Source: Cylicocyclus nassatus
Lineage: Eukaryota > Nematoda > Chromadorea > Rhabditida > Strongylidae
Direction of reading: 5' to 3'
Length of the DNA: 64,000 bases
NCBI GenBank assembly: GCA_958299035.1
Contig: CATQJL010000001.1
Span: 34,138,780 to 34,202,779 of the forward strand
Within the stretch, counting starts at the first letter, position 1. Each line of letters begins with the position of its first letter. The position numbers and the translations under genes were made by a program. The notes under the pieces are model-generated. The model searched no databases, was not told where the DNA came from, and saw only the letters and a program-made list of their open reading frames with translations. This document shows, one piece after another, positions 21,020-32,500 of the stretch.

Positions 21020-22800
21020 TTCTTGTCTCCCGCTCTCGCCAATCACAATTTCCTCTCTTTTGTGTATGACTGCAATCTTCAACAACACGTTAACTTCCCT
21101 ACTAGAGGGGATTCAGTCATTAATCTTGAATTTTCTTCTTACGAATTAGTTGAAAACGTTGCTGTCCTTCCATCTTTTGGCACTTCAGACCATAATGTAG
21201 TTAAGTTTGAGATTGAATTTAGTGCGAGCAAAAACAATTTTGTTCCATATCCTAACCTTCGCAAAGCTAATTTTTCAGAGATAAGTAAAGCTCTCGAAGA
21301 CATTGACTGGTTCACTCTCTTTGAAAACTATGAGTCTGTCGAAGATCTCTACAAACGTTTTTGCAAGACCTTGTATCTACTCTTCTCTAAGCACGTACCT
21401 TTTCGCTTTTCGCCAGTTCAACAACAAAATTATCCTGTGCATATACAGAATCTTTTGGAACAAAAGTCCAGACTTTTTTCGCAATTACATGATCCTCTAC
21501 ACATGTATTGTACAAGAAAGTTTGTGAGGACATAAACTACCACATCAAGAGATACTTGGCAAATCGCGAAAGACGTCTTTCTAGATGCACTTTTAAAGAA
21601 CTTTATGGTTATTTCAGAAGTAGAACTAAAGGACAGCAAAGTATTTATGAATTAGTCGACGATCAAGGCCATCTATTTCTAAGCGAAAGGGATAAAGCTG
21701 AAGCACTAGGAAACTACTTCGCTTCGTCCTTCACTGAAGACACTTTTAACACCCGCGATAATAAGATTGCTCTTGGCCATACTATAGTTCGAGTATCTTC
21801 TTGTTGCCCTGAGTTTACATCTAACCCGTAAAGGTTCAGCGGATCTTAGAAAACTGAAAGCTACAACGACCTTAGCATACGATGGAATTCCTCAGATTGT
21901 TTTTCGTAAATGTGCGCATGCCTTGGCTTACCCTTTAGCTTTGATATTCAATGCTTCTTTGCTATTTGGAGAGGTACCAAAGGTTTGGAAGGAGGCTTTG
22001 GTAACAGCTATACCCAAGCGCGAACAAAGCAACGCTCTATCCAATTTTCGTCCAATAAGTATTACAGCTCCAGCTGGGAAAATACTAGAAAAGCTTTGAA
22101 AGACATTCTATTCGATTGGTTAGAACAAAACAGTATTTTTCCGTCAAGTCAAAATGGATTCCTCCATGGAGGGTCCACCACTGCATTACTCGCTGACTCA
22201 GTTTTTAATTGGATCAGTGCATTGAATCAAGGTAAATCTGTGGACATAGTTTTCTTCGATTCTCCAAAGCATTTGATCGCGAGGTGCATTCCAAGCTACC
22301 TTTGAACTTGAAAATTATGGAATTCGTGGACATCTGCTTGCTGGATGGCATCTTACCTGTAAAATCGTGGGATGACTGTTCGCGTTGGGACTAGCTTCTC
22401 CAAACGTTTTGCAGGAGTGGGGTACCTCAGGTTGGCATACTGTCACCTCTGCTTTTTCTCGTTTACGCAGCGGATCTGCCTTCTTTCTTGAAACACATTC
22501 AGACATTGAAATTCAAATCTTCGCAGACGACATAAAAATCTATTTCTGCTACTCAGAACCAGAGCAAAACGTAGCATACCAAGCAATCTCATCTTCTATA
22601 CAAAATATGCTTTTCTGGTCTGAAGAATGGGTCTTCCGGTTAACGCTCTTAAAACTAAGGTCATGCATTTAGGAAAATCTGCCAGTCCCACTTATGTATG
22701 TGATGGAGTCAATCTCGAACATTGTAGTCTCACAGAAAATTTAGGCGTTTTTGTCGATGATTAGCTAAAATTTTCGTTTCACTATGATACTGTCACCAAA
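21020..22800 (+). pseudogene. CR1-like LINE copy 2, 5' part (interrupted by BEL element)
   Basis: Starts inside the endonuclease C-terminus (GDSVINLEF...LPSFGTSDHNVVKFEIEF), so the copy is 5'-truncated. It continues with the linker (IQNLLEQKSRLFSQLHD, YKKVCEDINYHIKRYLANRE), RT motifs in changing frames, FADDIKIYFCYSE (RT motif C) near 22520, and LGVFVDD near 22745. It stops at TKKA where the BEL element has inserted. The remainder resumes at 35508. It is related to, but clearly diverged from, the LINE copy at 9.4-18.4 kb. Several frameshifts and stops make it inactive. Confidence 0.85.
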
Positions 22801-22805
22801 AAAGC

Positions 22806-23364
22806 TGTACGAACTTCGCAGTTCGTATTGTTCTTTTCTCCCTCATGTACAAACTCATCACATCCTTGTAGTGTAGTCATACTTTTCCAGTTGCAAAGCG
22901 TCGATGATTTACATCGTTTTTTACCACTGGAGGAATTTGCAGATATTGGCATCAGATGTGAATTGCTCAAGTTTTTAGCTAACTAACACTAGAATGTTGC
23001 GCGCAGCTATGGCTTGATGATGTGATCACGCATATAAGTAGCTGACAGTACACACTCAGAGTTAATCACATTACGACTCTCACTCATTTGCTTTGACATT
23101 ATTTTACTCATATATTGGTGCCTTTTTCCAATCATATCATTCCTATTTGTAGTTCATCATTAAGTAGCATATTTCTTATTTGTTCTATCCGTGTTTGTTG
23201 TTGTTATTTGTTTTATATGATAAGGTTTGATTACCCAAGTTTGAGGTGTGCTCGTGTTGTCCAACACTCAAGACCCGCGTGGCAGATAATCTTTGTGGTT
23301 GTGGCTAACAAGTGGTATTCGAAGCCTTATCGTTCTGACTATATCCCGACCACTAACCAATACA
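22806..23364 (+). repeat. 5' LTR of BEL/Pao element
   Basis: 559 bp, TG...CA, beginning TGTACGAACTTCGCAG and ending CCAATACA. It aligns to the 3' LTR; I count about fifteen mismatches in the first 300 bases, so the insertion is not recent. It contains a TATA-like CATATAAGTAGC at about 23031 and a one-mismatch SL1 sequence at 23224-23245. Confidence 0.92.
23224..23245 (+). promoter_or_regulatory. SL1 spliced-leader sequence in the 5' LTR (one mismatch)
   Basis: The 22 bases match nematode SL1 except at the sixth base (G instead of A: GGTTTGATTACCC...). The matching site in the 3' LTR is perfect. It is followed by GTGTGC, so a GT sits exactly where the spliced-leader donor would be. Its function in the LTR is unknown. 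Confidence 0.85.
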
Positions 23365-23366
23365 AC

Positions 23367-23384
23367 TGGTGCATCGGCCGAACT
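23367..23384 (+). promoter_or_regulatory. Putative tRNA primer-binding site
   Basis: Two bases after the end of the 5' LTR comes TGGTGCATCGGCCGAACT. It begins TGG, the complement of a tRNA CCA end, as expected of an LTR-retroelement primer site. I do not assign the tRNA species. Confidence 0.6.
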
Positions 23385-23498
23385 GAGAAGGTACACATTA
23401 TTGCGACAGAGACAGCTTCCTTTGCTTTGCTTGCACGATAGAGCTACGATTGAACAATAGAGATTTACCCTCGCAGTTTATTTATCAGCACTTACATC

Positions 23499-24726
23499 AT
23501 GACGACAACAATAAGAGCATACAAAGGACTAGTGACAAAAAGGAATAATGTGGCACTGAACTGGCTACAAGAGTCGGCTCAGCTCCTTCAAAGGATAGAA
23601 CAAGGAGTGTAGCAGCGCAACGCGAACGAGATTACGATGGACATCACCACGTGCGAGGAGTACATGTATCTTCTGGAAGCTTCAGTAACCAAGTTAACGA
23701 AAGCCTTCGACGGTCTACAAGACGCCACCGACGAAGAAGAAGATCAACTAGACAAGTACGTGGAGAGCGCACAAGGAACAATAATGAAGCTGCATGCGCA
23801 CCGGTCCCAACTGAGAAAGTGGCAGACTGACATCACGGAAACGCACAGAAAGGGAACCGATTTGGCAAGTTCTGTGGCAGTCAGCAAGCTCCCTGTGATA
23901 CCCATCCCTACATTCACGGAGAAGAAATTGGAATGGGACAACTTCTGGGCTTTGTTCAAAGCCAAGCACGACCAGGAGCTGGCAGAGCTCCAAAAAACTA
24001 CTTGCTTTCTTCTCTGAGTGGAGAGGCGAAGCAATCAATATCTCGGTTCTTCGTTTCGGCAAATAACTACGAGAAAGCCATTCAGCACCTTGCCAAACGA
24101 TACGGAGACAAAAGTGGCATAGTACGACAGCTGAACAGGAATCTGAAGAGCTGTTCAGCAAGAGGACCAAGCACATTGGACTAAGGACAATTGTGGGATA
24201 AGCTAGCAGCAATAGCCAATCAGTTGGAAGAACACGAGCAGCACCTGGACAACGAACTAACAATCGACACTTTTCTGGAAAAATTCCATGTACGCATACG
24301 AAGAGAAGCAATGGACAAACAGTTGAGGAGCGAAGAGGGAAATAAACAAGAATGGACACTAAACCAATGGTTAGACGCCATTGATGAAGCCATTTCACGA
24401 GAGGAGCAACTAAATGACAGACTCTCGGCAGAATCGCAGCAGATCAAAACTCCGGCACCGAAAAACGTGAGAAGAAGCAACTTGTGCGAGTGCTGTGGAA
24501 GTAAAGGACACAGGTGGACAACCTGCCCACAAATTCCACAGCAACGCAAAGGAGGAATTTTTTGCTGGAGTCCAACCGATGTCTAAACTGTGGGTCAAAC
24601 AATCACAGAGTAGCGGCATGCTTTAGCGGCAACTACCGAAACTGCAACAAAAAACATCACACGGCGATATGCTCAGAAAAAAGGCCAGGTGAAATGACAC
24701 AAAGCAGACCACCTATCAGTCAATAG
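23499..24726 (+). pseudogene. BEL/Pao gag polyprotein
   Basis: The start is taken as ATG 23499 (MTTTIRAYKGLVTKRNNV), which gives a typical BEL Gag beginning. The capsid-like region follows (VIPIPTFTEKKLEWDNFWAL; YLLSSLSGEAKQSI; AIQHLAKRYGD). There are zinc knuckles CECCGSKGHRWTTC (CX2CX4HX4C, near 24485), CLNCGSNNHRVAAC (near 24580), and a third related unit, NCNKKHHTAIC, that has lost its first cysteine. Lesions: TAG at 23610, a frame change near 23990, TAA at about 24182, another frame change near 24540. The last segment shares its frame with pol and is separated from it only by a TAG at 24724. Confidence 0.85.
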
Positions 24727-27510
24727 AAGAAGCCGGAGGGAGCGAGAACACCAAAAAACCAGCCGACGACAGCTGCAAAATCCTACAGTTCTTCGAAACA
24801 ACATGCGGTAACGGAGACACTCGGACAAGACACTCATCTCACAAAACAAGGAGCAACGGAAAGTGCCGACTCTCCAACCGTACTACAGCTAAAGAAGAAG
24901 AACGATTGGAAACAAAGTAGGGTAGTTCTACTTACGGGAGCAGTACAAGTGCTTGACGCCGACGGAAACAAAAGAGAAACAATCGTCTTATTGGACACAG
25001 GCTCGGAACTCTCATTCATTGGAGAGCAGCTCGCGAACGAGCTCAACTTGCCAACGCTAGGTACAACTTCTCTCGAGCTCAGCACATTCGGGTCATCATC
25101 ACCGAAAACGAAAAACTGTGCGTTAACGCTTTTGAAGATGGTGGACAAGGAGGGTACACAGCATGAGCTGCAGCTGTATAAGAACGACTATATTACAAGC
25201 ACCGTACAACGAGCGTGCCTCGATCATGAAGATTTACAGTTTATCAAGAGAGGAAATTTCGACTTGTCTTTGCCGATAGAAGGTGGAAAGTTGCAGCCGC
25301 AAATTTTACTGGGTTGCGACCATCTCTGGAACTTCATGGAAACAAGCAACAAACTGAATCTACCATCTGGACTGCAGCTGATACCAACGAAATTAGGGTA
25401 CATCATCAGCGGACGACAAGGAGACATCCCCACGAAACGGTCGATATCGTGCACTCTGCAAGGATATGAAGTCGAGAAGGAGACATGGGATCGCTACTGG
25501 TCTTTGGAATCTGCTGGCACAGAAGAATTTGCTGGTCCACAGCAAACGGAACTGCAACAAATAAACGAAAAAGTGCTGGAAAACTTCAAGAAGTCTATCG
25601 AAAAGAAAGAAGATGGCTATTACGTACGCTTACCATGGAAGGAGAATCACCCAGAACTCCCAGACAACAAGGCACTAGCAATGAAGCGCCTCGTTAGAAC
25701 TCTAGAAATGTACCAGGGCGATAAGGAAATGTTGCAGGCATACGATATCGTCTTCAGCGATCAACGTGACAAGGGAATAATCGAAGAAGTAGCACCGGAG
25801 GACGCTGACAATGGAGAAGTGATCCATTACTTACCGCACCAGGCAGTGGTCACCCCTTCTAAGGAGACGACAAAGATGAGGATCGTCTTTGACGCATCAG
25901 CTCATTATAAGGATTGCCCCTGCCTCAACGATGTGCTCCATCAAGGTCCTCTTATTTTGCCTGATCTTGTCGGAATCTTGCTCCGATTTCGAATTCCGAA
26001 TATCGCTGTGATGTCGGATATCGAAAAGGCATTCCTACAAGTACGACTGCAAGAAAAGGATCGTGACGCGACATGGTGCATCTGTGTGAGGAATATCTCA
26101 CTCCCACCCACGCCGGATAACATAGTTATCTACAGGCTCACCAGAGTTAAATCCGGACTCAATGCTTCCCCCTTCCTGTTGAGCGCTACCATAGATCATC
26201 ACCTAGAAACCACAGCAAATGATGACGACATGGCCCCAGAAATAAGAAGGAATTTGTACGTGGACAACTTATTCTCTGGTGCACAATCTTCAAACGAAGC
26301 ACTTCTGAAGTATGCACACACAAAGAGGCTCTTCCAAGATCTCAAAATGAACTTGAGGGAATTCTGCTCCAATGACAAAACCTTCTCCAACGCCATTGAT
26401 GAGGCCGACAAGATGGAATCCACCTGCCCCAAGGTCCTAGGCATCGCATGGAATTCGGAAACGGACAAGTTCATTATCGAAGGCTCGATGACAACCTTGA
26501 TAGTCCTCTTGTTCCGCAATCGGCTGGGTTTTCTGCCGTTGAGACGTGAAGGGAAAAGATACCAAGCGAACAGTCACACAACAACTTGCTTCTGTGTATG
26601 ATCCAATGGGATTTCTGGTGCCTCTACTACTACCGGCAAAGATATTCATGCAGTCATATGATAAGGAAGGATTAGATTGGGACACACCGCTTTCAGCGCA
26701 ATTGCGTGATCAGTGGCATCAAATAACATCAGAAATTGCAACATTTTACAAGGAAGTGAATAGACGAATTCTCAGCAAATCCGATGGCTACAGACTCGTC
26801 GTTTTCAACGACGCTAGCCAATACGCAATCGCGGCATGTGCGTATCTCACCTCGCGAGAAGAATCTAACATCATTATGGCAAAATCCAAATTGCCGTCCA
26901 TCAAGACTTCGATGACGATTCCCAACTTGGAGATGAATGCACTGGCGCTGGGCGTGAGAATGTCTCGCTTTATTTGTGAAATTTGGAACCATCCTGCAAA
27001 ATCAAGGAGGTGATTCTATACACAGACTCGGATATCGTGTTAGAATGGATAAGAACCCCTCCATCACGGCAAAGCGCAGGCATTTTAGTCACAAAGCGAC
27101 TATCAGAGTTTAGACGAATCAGCAATGATCTCCGCAGTCAGAACACTATGTGTCTCTTCGGACACGTCTCAACGGCAGAAAACCCAGCCGATTGCGGAAC
27201 AAGAGGACTATCAGCAGAAGCTTTACAGAACCACATCTGGTGGACAGGACCTGAATTCACCAACAGACCGGATCATTCAAAGCTGAGTACGGTTGCTGAT
27301 TTCGAACAATCGACAATGATGTCAGTGGAGACAGTAACTCTGAACTCGTCAGAAGAGGTATCTAAGGACGAAGTGGTCGACTTAAGCAGATACAGCACCC
27401 TTGAGAAAGCTCAGAGAGTGCTAGTATATGCACTTCGATTCATAAACAGATCCCTGAGTCATATTCCTCACGAAAGAAGATTGGCAATACAACGACACAT
27501 ACCGGCTCTC
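24727..27510 (+). pseudogene. BEL/Pao pol: protease, reverse transcriptase, RNase H (5' part)
   Basis: The aspartic protease has IVLLDTGSELSFI near 24985. The reverse transcriptase runs from about 25650 (DNKALAMKRLVRTLEMY) through MRIVFDASAHYKDCPCLNDV (near 25875), AVMSDIEKAFLQVRL (motif A, near 26005) and RNLYVDNLFSG (motif C, near 26250; YVDN in place of YVDD). RNase H is split over two frames: RLVVFNDASQYAIAACAYL (near 26790) and VILYTDSDIVLEWI (near 27010), with HVSTAENPADCGTRG near 27160. Frame changes near 26550 and 27000 break the frame. The reading ends at 27510, where an RTE element was inserted, and continues in the correct phase at 30863. Confidence 0.9.
27498..27510. repeat. Target-site duplication of the RTE insertion (left copy)
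   Basis: CATACCGGCTCTC (13 bp) occurs here and at 30850-30862, on either side of the RTE element. Joining one copy restores the BEL pol frame as ALEEIS. Confidence 0.9.
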
Positions 27511-30500
27511 CCCCCACAATAGTCGGTCGCCTCATCGTGGCGTGGGGGGTGACACTGGGTGTTGAACTGCGATGCACAGCCGAGTGTATACTCTGGTAGG
27601 GCCTCCCAAGCTGTGAAGGAGTTCGACGTTTCCGGTTTCGGCCGGATGCCTAGCTAAGAACTGGCCACGCCAGATCCTCCGCCGTCTGGCTTCTTCTGGT
27701 CGCTAGGCGGTCCCTCCCCGCTCCAAGCCCGGGGTCAGCGATCGCCCCGTGGAAATCAAGAGTAGGCCTAGTAAGCCACCCTCTTGTAGGGGAAAATTCA
27801 TATTACTCCTCCAGTTAGAAGATTAGAAAGAAACCCTGCACATCGTATCCCGCCTACGGCGCCGGGTGGTAGCAAGAACGATGTCAGGGTACTCAGGGCG
27901 CCTTCGGATTGGACAAAAACGACACGTCTGCCCGGACGACACGCCATGGAGACTGCCTCATGCTCTGCACCTACAACGCCAGGACAGTCTCCACAAACGC
28001 CGACCTCCACGCTCTTCTCGACGCTGCAGAGCACATCAACTACCACATCATCGCTCTGCAGGAAACGAAGTCCAGGAAGAAGGACGTGCGACAGATGAGT
28101 GATGGGACTCTCATCATTCGTGGTGAAAAGGTTCCATCACGAAACGTGGGAGGCGTCGGCTTTGTCGTCCATCCATCTATCGTCCATCTTGTCGATTCGC
28201 ACGAGATCCTATCACCTCGACTAGGCATCCTACGACTACGCCCTCCACGTCGGAAGACCATCAGCATCATCAACTGCTACTCGCCAACATCAGCAGCTGA
28301 CGACTCAGAATTAGATGCTTTCTACGAAGACGTGGAGGAGGTCGTCCGCAACGAAAAGTCCTTTTACAAGTATGTTGTGGGCGACTTCAATGCGAAAATC
28401 GGGATGCCACTAGAAAAGGAATGTAGGATCGGGAAGTTTGGATATGGGCTCCGAAACGAAAACGGCAACCGTCTCGTTGGGCTCCTCTCCGCCGCACGAC
28501 TCTTCCATGGAAACTCCACCTTCATGAAGAAAGAATATCGCCGGTGGACTTGGGAATCGCCCAACGGAAGACTCATGCTGAGATCGACCATATTCTCACC
28601 AACCGAAGGTGGAGCTTACTCGATGTCTCTGTAGTTCTTCCATCCTTCTGTAGTGGCTCCGATCACCGCTTCCTTCGAGCGAAGATACGACTCAGCCGAA
28701 GACTGGAAAAGAAAGTCTGTCGTAGTGCCGCGAGAAGGAAGGAAGTCGTTTATGACGGTAACAGGCTGGAAGAGCTCATATCAAGTTGTGACTAGCCCAT
28801 CGAGGAGGACCCAACGTACGACTACGACCGGCTTCTGAAAGGATTGCGAGCGCGGAGAATGCGCCTCAGTGACTTCTGAGAAGAACTTGGACCGCATCTC
28901 GAAGACCACCAAGGAATTGCTCGAAAGAAGAAGATCATTGAGGCAGGATCCGAATGCAACTCATCTCGAGCGACTGATAGCCAACACCAGTTGCAGAACA
29001 GCTTTGCAAGAGGATCTCAGGAAGTACAGGCAAGCCAAGATACTGGAAGCAGCCGAAAGAAGACGAAGTCTCAAGAAGTGCCGAAAGGACCTCTGCGAAT
29101 ATCACGTATCGCTGGCTGCACTACTGAACGAAGACGGGACTCCGACTTCTTCCCGATACAAGATGGAATCTATCGCGAAGAACTTCTACACCAACCTCTT
29201 CCGCTCATCAACACCCGTGCAGATGCCCGTTGTTCCCACTGGAGAAGTACCACCACGAATTCTACCTGCTGAAGTGCGTATCGCGATACAGACCATGAAG
29301 ACGTCCACGGCTCCAGGACCAGATCATCTTTCCGTCGAACTTCTGCGAGCCGGAGGACACCGTCTACAGGAGATTCTAGCGTCGCATTTGACATCTTACC
29401 TTCAGAAGGAGAAGATTCCCGACCAGTGGAGAACGTCAAGAACCGTCCTTCTCTTCAAGAAGGGTGAACGGGAGGATCTTCGGAACTATCGTCCAATATG
29501 CTTGCTGAGTGTGCTGTACAAGCTTTTCACGAAGATTATCCTCGCTCGCATATCAAGGACACTGGATGAAGCCCAACCCCAAGAACAAGCTGGATTTCGC
29601 AAGGGATTCAGCTGCATGGACCACATCCAGACCGTTTCGAGGGTCATAGAAGTCTGCCGGGAGTACCGATTGCCTCTCGTCCTAACCTTTGTCGACTACG
29701 AGAAAGCCTTTGACAGCGTCGAAACCAAAGCCATCCTGTCTGCGCTAGTCGATCAAGGAGTGGACCCAGCTTACGTGAGGACGTTAGCCGACTGCTACAA
29801 GGACTGTACAACGACGATGCAGCTATTCCATCGCCCCCTGACCATACCAATCGGGAAGGTGGTCCGACAAGGCGACACAATCTCGCCGAAGCTGTTCACC
29901 GCGGCCTTGCAGTGGGCGATGAAGTCACTGGACTGGGACGAGAGAGGCATACGAGTTGATGGGAGATTCTTGTCCAACCTCCGTTTTGCGGACGACATCG
30001 TTCTCTTCTCAAGCAGTATCACCGAAGCAGAGACGATGCTGAAGGAACTAAACGAAGTAGGGAAGAAGATCGGACTGCGAATAAATCGGAAGAAGACTCA
30101 GTTCATGAAGAACGCCCTTTGCGAAGATGCAGAAATGGAATTGGAAGGCACCCCGATTATGAAGACGTCTTCCTACGTGTATCTCGGACGTTCGATGAAC
30201 ATGGAGAACGACTTGAGGGAAGAACTTAACAGAAGAAGAAGAGCAGCCTGGGCCGCCTTCGGGCCTCTGAAGAGAGCCACCGACCAACTGACGGGCCCAG
30301 AGCTTCGTGCCCACCTGTTCGACTCAACCGTTCTCCCGGAGCTCTGTTACGCAGCTGAGACTTGGGCCGACACTGTAGCCACGTCGAAAGCTTTACGGAC
30401 CACCCACAGAGCGCTCGAGCGCAGTCTTCTGAAGATGACCCGACGCAAGCAACATCTAGTCGAACTTCGCAGCACGGATATGAGAAGAATGTCTCGTCTT

Positions 30501-30849
30501 CGTGACCCAGCGGAATACGTCGCGAAAGCCAAACACCGATGGGCCGGTCACATTATGAGAAGAACAGACGACAGATGGACACTAAGAACATCGGAGTGGA
30601 TTCCTCGCGAAGCCAAACGTCCTCGAGGAAGACCACCGACGAGATGGGCAGACGTGTTCGTGGAACGGATGGACCAGCTGAAAATCAGCTGGATACGACT
30701 TTCGCCCCTGGAACTCGTGGACGCAGCCACCGACGACGGCCAAGAAGATCGTGGATGTCTGAAGCGAGGGACAGGGAAAACTGGCGACTTTTGTACTGGG
30801 GCCCGCACGTCACGTGAGGGCGGGCCATCTAAGCATCTAAGCATGTAAC
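27511..30849 (+). mobile_element. Full-length RTE-clade non-LTR retrotransposon nested in BEL pol
   Basis: 3339 bp, flanked by the 13-bp duplication CATACCGGCTCTC. It has a GC-rich leader of about 400 bp (27511-27908) and one endonuclease/reverse-transcriptase coding region running almost to the 3' end. A short tail contains repeats of AAGCATCT/AAGCATGT. The length matches a complete RTE element. The target duplication is perfect, so the insertion is younger than most of the surrounding elements. Confidence 0.93.
27909..30848 (+). pseudogene. RTE endonuclease / reverse transcriptase
   Basis: The AP-type endonuclease has [46 protein letters not shown] and, after a frame change, [12 protein letters not shown] and SGSDHRFLRAKI, the final catalytic histidine motif. 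The RT domain contains LLFKKGEREDLRNYRPICLL, ILARISRTLDEAQPQEQAGF, FVDYEKAFDSV (motif A), RQGDTISPKLFTAAL (motif B) and LRFADDIVLFSS (motif C). A C-terminal region includes RTTHRALERSLLKM and HRWAGHIMRRTDDRW. Lesions: a frame change near 28570, a stop near 28792 and a further frame change near 28865. The RT half (28869-30848, 659 aa) is fully open. Normally this protein nicks target DNA and copies its own RNA in the nucleus. Confidence 0.92.
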
Positions 30850-30862
30850 CATACCGGCTCTC
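30850..30862. repeat. Target-site duplication of the RTE insertion (right copy)
   Basis: Identical 13-mer to the left copy. From 30863 onward the BEL pol frame resumes (GAGGAAATCTCA) in the phase predicted by excising 27511-30862. Confidence 0.9.
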
Positions 30863-32500
30863 GAGGAAATCTCACCGTCACAAACCATCACCGGGATCGA
30901 GATGCACGAAAGTCGAATGTGCTTAATTCGAGACCATCAGAAGAACTATGTAAACAAGCATCAGATCAAGTCGCAGAAGGAACTGAATATCGGACAAGAC
31001 GAAAAAGGAATCCTGCGTTGTTACGGACGTCTACAACAAGCAGATGTACCAATAACGGCAAAAACACCCATCTACATTGCACCTAAAACAACGTTGGCAA
31101 GTCTCATCATCTCAGAGGTCCACAATCACTATCATCGTGGAATCGCCCACACAATGGGTACCGTACCCGAAACATGCTGGATACCCAAGCTCAGACAGCA
31201 AGTACGAAGCCTGATTCAAAGATGCGTCCCATGCCAAAAGATGAACAATCTTCCATTTACCTATCCCGACATGGAAGCGATGCCAGCAACGAGGGTACAC
31301 CGCGCACGCCCGTTCGAGCATAAAGGATTGGACTATTTCGGATCGTTAAGGACCAGTGACAACCACGACGGATCCAATAAGGCATATGGATGCATTTTCA
31401 CATGTCAAGTAACAAGGCTCATACATTTGGAGCTCATGGGTGACATGGCCACAGAAGCATTCCTCAACGCGCTTCGAAGGTTCTTTGCAAGAAGAGGAGT
31501 ACCGCAGACTATCACTTCTGACAATGCACCAACATTCCTGTTTGGGGAGCAAATCCTGAAAGACGCCACAGAAAATATGGTTAATAGCACTGAATTAGGA
31601 AGCGAAATAGCACGGCGAGAGATTAGATGGAATCATATAACGCCTTATGCACCGTGGCAGGGTGGATTTTATGAAAGGCTTATCCGCTCCATCAAAAACT
31701 CGCTATACAAAACGCTTGGAGTACGAAGCATCAGTTTTGATGGCCTCAGGACCATGCTCACGGAGATAGAAGCGGTTTTGAACTCGCAACCTCTAACTTA
31801 TCAAGAGGAGAAATGGGAAGAACAACCAATACTTCGACCCATAGACTTCATTCAAAACAAGATGACTCTGGATTATCCTCTGGAATACATAGGTAAAGAA
31901 GGACAAGACAGAATTTATCACACTCCAGAAGAAGCACAACAACTAGCTACACAACGTCAAGCTGAAGCCGCGCTGAAGACATCTGTAGACTTGACTGAAA
32001 GGTTCTGGAAAGTCTGGACTGAACAGTACCTTACGAGCCTAAGAGAACAGCATAGAATTCGGATGAACGAGAAGCGCGGAACAAGAAAATTGCCGAAGGA
32101 AGGAGATATCTTACTCTTGTGGGACGCAGTACAGCCCAGGAACACATGGAGGACCGCACGAATCGTACAAGTGGATGAATCCCCTCACAAAGCGACGAGA
32201 GAAGTCGTCGTGGAAACGCCAAACAAGCGACGCTTACGACGACCTATAAATCGAGTAGTACCTCTAGAAATCGACAGAGAAGAAATTCCGAGAAACTCCT
32301 TCCTATCGAAAGTACCAGCTACTCGATACAATCTCCTTTCAAGACGTCCTACCAATTATACCGAAGAGGAAGAACAAGAACCGACGCGCAGAAAAGCCTT
32401 AACTTCCGCCTCATCGCTGCTCATGGTAGCTCTACTTTCATTGTGCGTGACGAAAACAGCGGGATCGAAGCAACGGGAGCTACCAACTCCAGTGCATTGA
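30863..32500 (+). CDS. BEL/Pao pol, integrase region (3' part of pol)
   Basis: An uninterrupted frame continues pol after the RTE. A zinc-binding HHCC module is visible as HNHYHRGIAHT...CVPCQK (near 31120-31240). The integrase core supplies D in HKGLDYFGS (31320), D in ITSDNAPTF (31515) and E in GGFYERLIRSIK (31665), the D,D,E triad. The C-terminal BEL-type domain follows: FWKVWTEQYLTSLREQH, PKEGDILLLWD and TWRTARIVQVDE. The last 45 residues end in a hydrophobic SSLLMVALLSLCVT segment followed by TAGS, like a signal sequence just before env. Integrase inserts the cDNA copy into the host chromosome. This part is intact although other parts of pol are not. Confidence 0.92.
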   Translation, partial: EEISPSQTITGIEMHESRMCLIRDHQKNYVNKHQIKSQKELNIGQDEKGILRCYGRLQQADVPITAKTPIYIAPKTTLASLIISEVHNHYHRGIAHTMGTVPETCWIPKLRQQVRSLIQRCVPCQKMNNLPFTYPDMEAMPATRVHRARPFEHKGLDYFGSLRTSDNHDGSNKAYGCIFTCQVTRLIHLELMGDMATEAFLNALRRFFARRGVPQTITSDNAPTFLFGEQILKDATENMVNSTELGSEIARREIRWNHITPYAPWQGGFYERLIRSIKNSLYKTLGVRSISFDGLRTMLTEIEAVLNSQPLTYQEEKWEEQPILRPIDFIQNKMTLDYPLEYIGKEGQDRIYHTPEEAQQLATQRQAEAALKTSVDLTERFWKVWTEQYLTSLREQHRIRMNEKRGTRKLPKEGDILLLWDAVQPRNTWRTARIVQVDESPHKATREVVVETPNKRRLRRPINRVVPLEIDREEIPRNSFLSKVPATRYNLLSRRPTNYTEEEEQEPTRRKALTSASSLLMVALLSLCVTKTAGSKQRELPTPVH

